A DNA stretch of 52,921 nt from Pseudomonas sp. GM74 (GTDB lineage: Bacteria > Pseudomonadota > Gammaproteobacteria > Pseudomonadales > Pseudomonadaceae). The stretch spans positions 1 through 52,921 of the forward strand of contig NZ_AKJG01000053.1 of assembly GCF_000282455.1 (NCBI RefSeq). The letters are read 5' to 3'. The translations under genes were made by a program, and so were the position numbers. Under the pieces are notes generated by a model. That model did not search any database. It saw only the letters and a list, made by a program, of their open reading frames with translations, and was not told the origin of the DNA. Below are positions 49,245 through 52,921 of this stretch, piece after piece (the stretch's first letter is position 1; each line of letters starts with the position of its first letter).

Positions 49245-50419
49245 GTCAACAGGACAAAAACGCCCCGCCTCAGGGCTTCGCCACCCGGGTGATCCATGCC
49301 GGGCAAACGCCGGACCCATCGACCGGGGCCTTGATGCCGCCGATCTACGCCAACTCCACCTATCTGCAACAGAGCCCCGGGGTGCACAAGGGCCTGGACT
49401 ACGGACGTTCCCACAACCCGACGCGCTGGGCCCTGGAGCGTTGCGTGGCCGACCTCGAAGGCGGCACCCGGGGCTTTGCCTTTGCCTCGGGCCTGGCGAC
49501 CATTTCCACGGTGCTGGAACTGCTCGACGCCGGCTCGCACATCGTCTCGGGCAACGATCTGTACGGCGGCACCTTCCGCCTGTTCGACAAGGTGCGCCAG
49601 CGCAGCGCCGGGCACCGCTTCAGCTTCGTCGACCTGACCGACCTGGCGGCGTTCGAGGCCTCCCTGCAGGACGACACCCGCATGGTCATGGTCGAGACCC
49701 CGAGCAATCCACTGCTGCGCCTCACCGACCTCGCCGCCATCGCCCGCACCTGCCGCGCACGCGGCATCATCTGCGTGGCCGACAACACCTTCGCCAGCCC
49801 GTGGATCCAGCGCCCGCTGGAACTGGGTTTCGACATCGTGCTGCACTCGACCACCAAATACCTCAACGGCCACTCCGACGTGATCGGCGGCATCGCCGTG
49901 GTCGGGCAGAACGCCGAACTGGCCGAGCGTTTGGGCTTCCTGCAAAACGCCGTCGGCGCCATCGCCGGCCCGTTCGACGCCTTCCTCACCCTGCGCGGGG
50001 TGAAGACCCTGGCCCTGCGCATGGAGCGGCATTGCAGCAACGCACTGGAACTGGCGCAGTGGCTGGAGCGTCAGCCGCAAGTCTCCCGGGTCTACTACCC
50101 CGGCCTGCCCTCGCACCCACAGCACGAACTGGCCCAGCGGCAAATGCGCGGATTCGGCGGGATGATCTCCCTCGACCTAAACAGCGACCTGGCCGGCGCC
50201 AAACGCTTCCTCGAGAACGTACAGATCTTCGCCCTGGCCGAGAGCCTTGGCGGCGTGGAAAGCCTGATCGAACACCCGGCGATCATGACCCACGCCACCA
50301 TCCCGCCCGATACCCGGGCAGAGTTGGGGATTGGTGATGGGTTGGTGCGGTTGTCGGTAGGGGTTGAGGACGTCGAGGACTTGCGCGCGGATCTGGCGCA
50401 GTCGTTGGCAAGGATGTAA
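49241..50419 (+). CDS. Cystathionine gamma-lyase/synthase (Cys/Met metabolism PLP enzyme)
   Basis: 392 residues of the MetB/MetC/CGL family. Opening GFATRVIHAGQTPDPSTGAL, DYGRSHNPTRWALE, FASGLATIS, PLP Lys about 206 in HSTTKYLNGHSDVIGG and FGGMISLDL. Coupled to the cystathionine beta-synthase gene, so gamma-lyase in reverse transsulfuration (cysteine from homocysteine) is the likely role. Beta-lyase or synthase activity cannot be excluded from sequence. Confidence 0.9.
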   Translation: MSQQDKNAPPQGFATRVIHAGQTPDPSTGALMPPIYANSTYLQQSPGVHKGLDYGRSHNPTRWALERCVADLEGGTRGFAFASGLATISTVLELLDAGSHIVSGNDLYGGTFRLFDKVRQRSAGHRFSFVDLTDLAAFEASLQDDTRMVMVETPSNPLLRLTDLAAIARTCRARGIICVADNTFASPWIQRPLELGFDIVLHSTTKYLNGHSDVIGGIAVVGQNAELAERLGFLQNAVGAIAGPFDAFLTLRGVKTLALRMERHCSNALELAQWLERQPQVSRVYYPGLPSHPQHELAQRQMRGFGGMISLDLNSDLAGAKRFLENVQIFALAESLGGVESLIEHPAIMTHATIPPDTRAELGIGDGLVRLSVGVEDVEDLRADLAQSLARM

Positions 50420-50447
50420 GCAACCTGAATGGTGGGACACCGCAAAA

Positions 50448-50553
50448 CCTGTGGGAGCGGGCTTGCTCGCGAAAGCGGTGTGTCAGTCGGTAAGGATGCA
50501 GACTGACACTCCGCTATCGTCGGAACATCGCCCGAAGCACGCTTGCTTGCAGG
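50448..50553. repeat. REP pair with a decayed right arm, after the lyase gene
   Basis: Left unit CCTGTGGGAGCGGGCTTGCT; inner arms TGTCAGTC/GACTGACA; the right arm is degraded (CGCCCGAAGCACGCTTGCTT). It separates the lyase gene from the paralogue array. Confidence 0.75.
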
Positions 50554-50583
50554 GGTGGTGGTGTTTCAGGAGGGCCACCACCG

Positions 50584-50622
50584 TCAGTGCCATCGCCAGC
50601 CCAGGCGATACATCAGACTCAT
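50584..50622 (-). pseudogene. 12-codon relic of a fifth array paralogue
   Basis: Downstream of the last intact copy an ATG opens MSLMYRLGWRWH and stops. It matches the N-terminus MSLMHRVGWRRG of the adjacent copy. Everything after residue 12 is gone, so this is the start of a deleted further copy. Confidence 0.65.
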
Positions 50623-50672
50623 CGCACGCCTCCACCCGCGGCGATTGCTGCGTCCGTATTCATGACGCAGGG

Positions 50673-51287
50673 TCAAGGGTTCGTCCACGGCGTGGCCAGT
50701 GCCAGCGTGATGAGGTAGCGCTCTTCCGTGGGGCGCTTGTTGTCCTTGAAGCGATGAACCACCAGCATCACTTGATACTTGTCTTCCGCATGCCAATAGG
50801 AGGTGCCGCCTTTGCTCACGTCACGCAATCGGGCTCGCCATTCTGGCGTGTCGGCGAATGGAGGATCTTCATTGACCCGGATGGGGGTCCAGCCGGCTTT
50901 GCGCCATTGTTCCTGCAAATTCAGTACGACCTTGAGGGTGTCGTCGAGCAGTAGTGGCTCGATTTGCGGGGACATGCGGACACCATCGATCAACTCATCA
51001 TCGAAACCAATCGTGAAAAAGCGGGCCAGTGGGGTTACAAAGCCGTACTTGGGATCAATGAAGCGCAGACGAGCATCGGATTCTGGAATACTGAACCATG
51101 CGTGACCAGGAATAGCCGGGCCAATGCTTGCGCTGGAGCGCTGGCGCATGGCTTCGTACGGTTCGCCAATCACCAAGGCGATTTCCGGTTCATCCGACAG
51201 GAGTTGAATCACCACCACTGTCAGGAGAACCGTGACGGCAAGCACCACGACACCACGTCGCCACCCCACGCGATGCATCAAACTCAT
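50673..51287 (-). CDS. Array paralogue 1: membrane-anchored protein of unknown function
   Basis: 204 residues. N-terminal MSLMHRVGWRRG then a hydrophobic segment (VVVLAVTVLLTVVVIQLL) that can anchor the protein in the inner membrane with the rest periplasmic. The soluble part carries the array signature EIALVIGEPYEAMRQRSSAS, PAIPGHAWFSIPESDARLRF, SPQIEPLLLDDTLKVVLNLQ and PTEERYLITLAL. It is the most divergent copy. Its start overlaps the previous copy's stop by four bases. No domain recognised; the tandem pattern suggests immunity proteins (inference). Confidence 0.78.
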   Translation of the reverse strand: MSLMHRVGWRRGVVVLAVTVLLTVVVIQLLSDEPEIALVIGEPYEAMRQRSSASIGPAIPGHAWFSIPESDARLRFIDPKYGFVTPLARFFTIGFDDELIDGVRMSPQIEPLLLDDTLKVVLNLQEQWRKAGWTPIRVNEDPPFADTPEWRARLRDVSKGGTSYWHAEDKYQVMLVVHRFKDNKRPTEERYLITLALATPWTNP

Positions 51288-51901
51288 CGCATGCCCCGTG
51301 ACTTACCAAGCTCCAGCGTGATGAGATAACGCTCTTCTGTGGGGCGATTTTTATCCTTAAAGCGATTAACCACCAGCATCACTTGGTACTTGTCGCTTGC
51401 AAGCCAGTAGGCAGTGCCGCCTTTGTTAACGTCCCGCAGTTGGGCGCGCCATTGGGGCGTATCGGCGAACGATGGAAACTCCCTGACCCGATTCGGCGTC
51501 CAGCCACCCTTGCGCCATTGCTCCTGCAGGTCCAGCACGACCTTGAGCGTATCGTCTAGCAGCAGGGGCTCGACTTGCGGAGACATATGGACAACATTGA
51601 CTGACTCATCACCTTTGAAGCTAATGGTGAAGTAGCGCGCTAGTGGAGTTATAAAGCCATATTGAGGGTCAGCAAGACGAAGGCGAGCATCCGCCTTTGG
51701 CAATCTACCCCAGAAATGCCCAGGGATGGCTGGATCAATGGCCGCACTGGAGCGTTCTCTCATGGTTTCCCAAGGCTCGCCAATCACCAGCGCGATTTCC
51801 GCTTCATCCGATAGCACTTGAGTCGCTGCATATGTCAGGGGGGCCGCCACCGCCAGTGCCTGCACGCCGCGTCGCCAGCCAATGCCCTGCAATAGACTCA
51901 T
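51284..51901 (-). CDS. Array paralogue 2: membrane-anchored protein of unknown function
   Basis: 205 residues. Anchor RRGVQALAVAAPLTYAATQV; body EIALVIGEPWETMRERSSAA, PAIPGHFWGRLPKADARLRL, FKGDESVNVVHMSPQVEPLL and QWRAQLRDVNKGGTAYW. It overlaps both flanking copies by four bases (stop/start ATGA type). The anchor is almost identical to copy 3 while the middle differs, a sign of exchange between copies. Function unknown. Confidence 0.78.
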   Translation of the reverse strand: MSLLQGIGWRRGVQALAVAAPLTYAATQVLSDEAEIALVIGEPWETMRERSSAAIDPAIPGHFWGRLPKADARLRLADPQYGFITPLARYFTISFKGDESVNVVHMSPQVEPLLLDDTLKVVLDLQEQWRKGGWTPNRVREFPSFADTPQWRAQLRDVNKGGTAYWLASDKYQVMLVVNRFKDKNRPTEERYLITLELGKSRGMR

Positions 51902-52512
51902 TGCACGCCCCTTGATCGGTGGATTCCCAATGTGATGAGGTAGCGCTCCTCGGTGGGACGCTTATTGTCCCTGAAGCGACTGACCACCAGCATCAGTTGG
52001 TACTTTTCACCTGCTCGCCAGTAGGCTTTTTCAACATTGTTTGCCTCTCGCAATCGGTCACGCCATTGCGGTGTGTCGGCGAACGATGGGAATTCCTTGA
52101 CCCGGATGGGCACCCAGCCAGCGTTACGCCATTGGTCTTGCAGATCCAGCACAACCTTGAGGGTGTCGTCGAGCAATAGCGGCTCGACTTGAGGGGACAT
52201 GCGAACACCCCTCACTTTCTCGTCAGTAAAACCAACGGTAAAGAAGCGGGCCAGTGGGGTTACAAAGCCGTACTGAGGGTCTACGAAGCGAAGGCGGGCA
52301 TCAGACTTGGGGACGTTGAACCATGAGTGGCCCGGTATGGCGGGGTCGATGCTTGCGCTGGAGCGTTGACGCATGGCCTCGTACGGCTCGCCAATCACCA
52401 GCGCTATTTCCGCTTCATCCGATAGCACTTGAGTCGCTGCAAATGTCAGGAGGGCCGCCACCGCCAGTGCCTGCACGCCGCGTCGCCAGCCAATGCACTG
52501 CAACAGACTCAT
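51898..52512 (-). CDS. Array paralogue 3: membrane-anchored protein of unknown function
   Basis: 204 residues. Anchor RRGVQALAVAALLTFAATQV; body EIALVIGEPYEAMRQRSSAS, FTDEKVRGVRMSPQVEPLLL, DLQDQWRNAGWVPIRV and LITLGIHRSRGVQ. The short segment QWRDRLREANNVEKAYWRAG differs from all other copies, whereas flanking stretches are nearly identical to copy 4. It overlaps copy 4 by four bases. Function unknown. Confidence 0.78.
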   Translation of the reverse strand: MSLLQCIGWRRGVQALAVAALLTFAATQVLSDEAEIALVIGEPYEAMRQRSSASIDPAIPGHSWFNVPKSDARLRFVDPQYGFVTPLARFFTVGFTDEKVRGVRMSPQVEPLLLDDTLKVVLDLQDQWRNAGWVPIRVKEFPSFADTPQWRDRLREANNVEKAYWRAGEKYQLMLVVSRFRDNKRPTEERYLITLGIHRSRGVQ

Positions 52513-52921
52513 TGCACGCCCCGTGATCGGTGGATTCCCAATGTGATCAGGTAGCGCTCCTCGGTGGGACGCTTGTTGTCCCTGAAGCGACTGACCACCA
52601 GCATCAGTTGGTACTTGTCACCTGCCCGCCAGTAGACTGTACCGCCTTTGTTGACATCGCGTAGTTGGGCTCGCCATTGCGGGGTGTCGGCTAACGATGG
52701 GAAATCCTTGACCCTGATGGGTACCCAACCGGCGTTACGCCATTGGTCTTGCAGATCCAGCACGACCTTAAGGGTGTCGTCGAGCAACAGTGGCTCGACT
52801 TGTGGGGACATGCGGACACCCCTTACTTTCTCGTCAGTAAAACCAACGGTAAAGAAGCGGGCCAGCGGGGTTACAAAGCCGTACTGAGGGTCCATGAAAC
52901 GAAGGCGGGCATCAGACTTGG
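52509..52921 (-). CDS. Array paralogue 4 (5' end beyond the window)
   Basis: The visible 136 C-terminal residues begin in SDARLRFMDPQYGFVTPL and end LITLGIHRSRGVQ, closely matching copy 3, except that QWRAQLRDVNKGGTVYW follows copy 2. The start, anchor and any upstream gene (possible cognate toxin) lie right of the edge. Stop overlaps the start of copy 3. Confidence 0.78.
   Translation of the reverse strand, partial: KSDARLRFMDPQYGFVTPLARFFTVGFTDEKVRGVRMSPQVEPLLLDDTLKVVLDLQDQWRNAGWVPIRVKDFPSLADTPQWRAQLRDVNKGGTVYWRAGDKYQLMLVVSRFRDNKRPTEERYLITLGIHRSRGVQ

Overview
The window looks like a chromosomal segment of a fluorescent-group Pseudomonas. The evidence is a high-GC coding style, many inverted pairs of the GTGGGAGCGGGCTTGC-type REP sequence between genes, and typical Pseudomonas gene neighbourhoods (glcDEFG, LsfA, a DUF899 gene, YiaW/YiaV-like pair, CBS-domain cystathionine synthase plus lyase). 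I see no rRNA, tRNA, CRISPR array, insertion sequence or prophage. All calls come from reading the sequence and remembered family features; no database search was run.

Layout. 1-4.6 kb: a PotF/SpuD-type polyamine-binding protein, ThpR, a DUF1428 protein with an unknown lipoprotein, and several small proteins. 4.7-11 kb: a glycolate module (permease GlcA, then GlcD-GlcE-GlcF-GlcG). 11.1-17.4 kb: a Tat-exported dienelactone-hydrolase-like protein, the 1-Cys peroxiredoxin LsfA, a Tat-type aldo/keto reductase, a membrane hydrolase, an exported helical protein paired with a Cys-rich winged-helix regulator, and a CAP-domain protein. 17.4-18.1 kb has no gene but carries a striking set of nested hairpins (candidate minus-strand RNA) and a 147-bp tandem REP duplication. 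18.1-24.4 kb: beta-propeller protein, regulator, DUF899, sterol-desaturase-like protein, VIT-like membrane protein and a YiaW/YiaV-type pair.

24.4-39.7 kb is the most unusual part. Two divergent transcription units flank a GntR/FCD regulator. The leftward unit encodes a PotABCD-like importer, a GT1 glycosyltransferase, two DUF861 cupins, an AmgK-like sugar kinase, an aldehyde dehydrogenase, and a single-frame fusion of a GlmU-type nucleotidyltransferase to an aminoaldehyde-dehydrogenase-like enzyme. The rightward unit encodes the regulator, a second paralogous glycosyltransferase, a PuuB-like FAD oxidase and a third cupin. My inference is an amine (polyamine-like) uptake and oxidation pathway in which a sugar is activated (kinase plus nucleotidyltransferase) and attached to the substrate or an intermediate. 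A near-identical T-tract element is found in both promoter regions.

39.7-47.6 kb: a GGDEF protein, then a leftward operon of flavin monooxygenase, RidA, DUF1028, ArgE-like deacylase and an orphan PotD-type binding protein, followed by an NCS1 permease; a duplicated tail of the binding-protein gene lies between. 47.9-50.4 kb: the reverse transsulfuration pair. 50.6 kb to the end: a leftward array of at least four overlapping paralogous membrane-anchored proteins plus a 12-codon relic of a fifth; the pattern resembles tandem immunity genes, and any cognate toxin would lie beyond the right edge.
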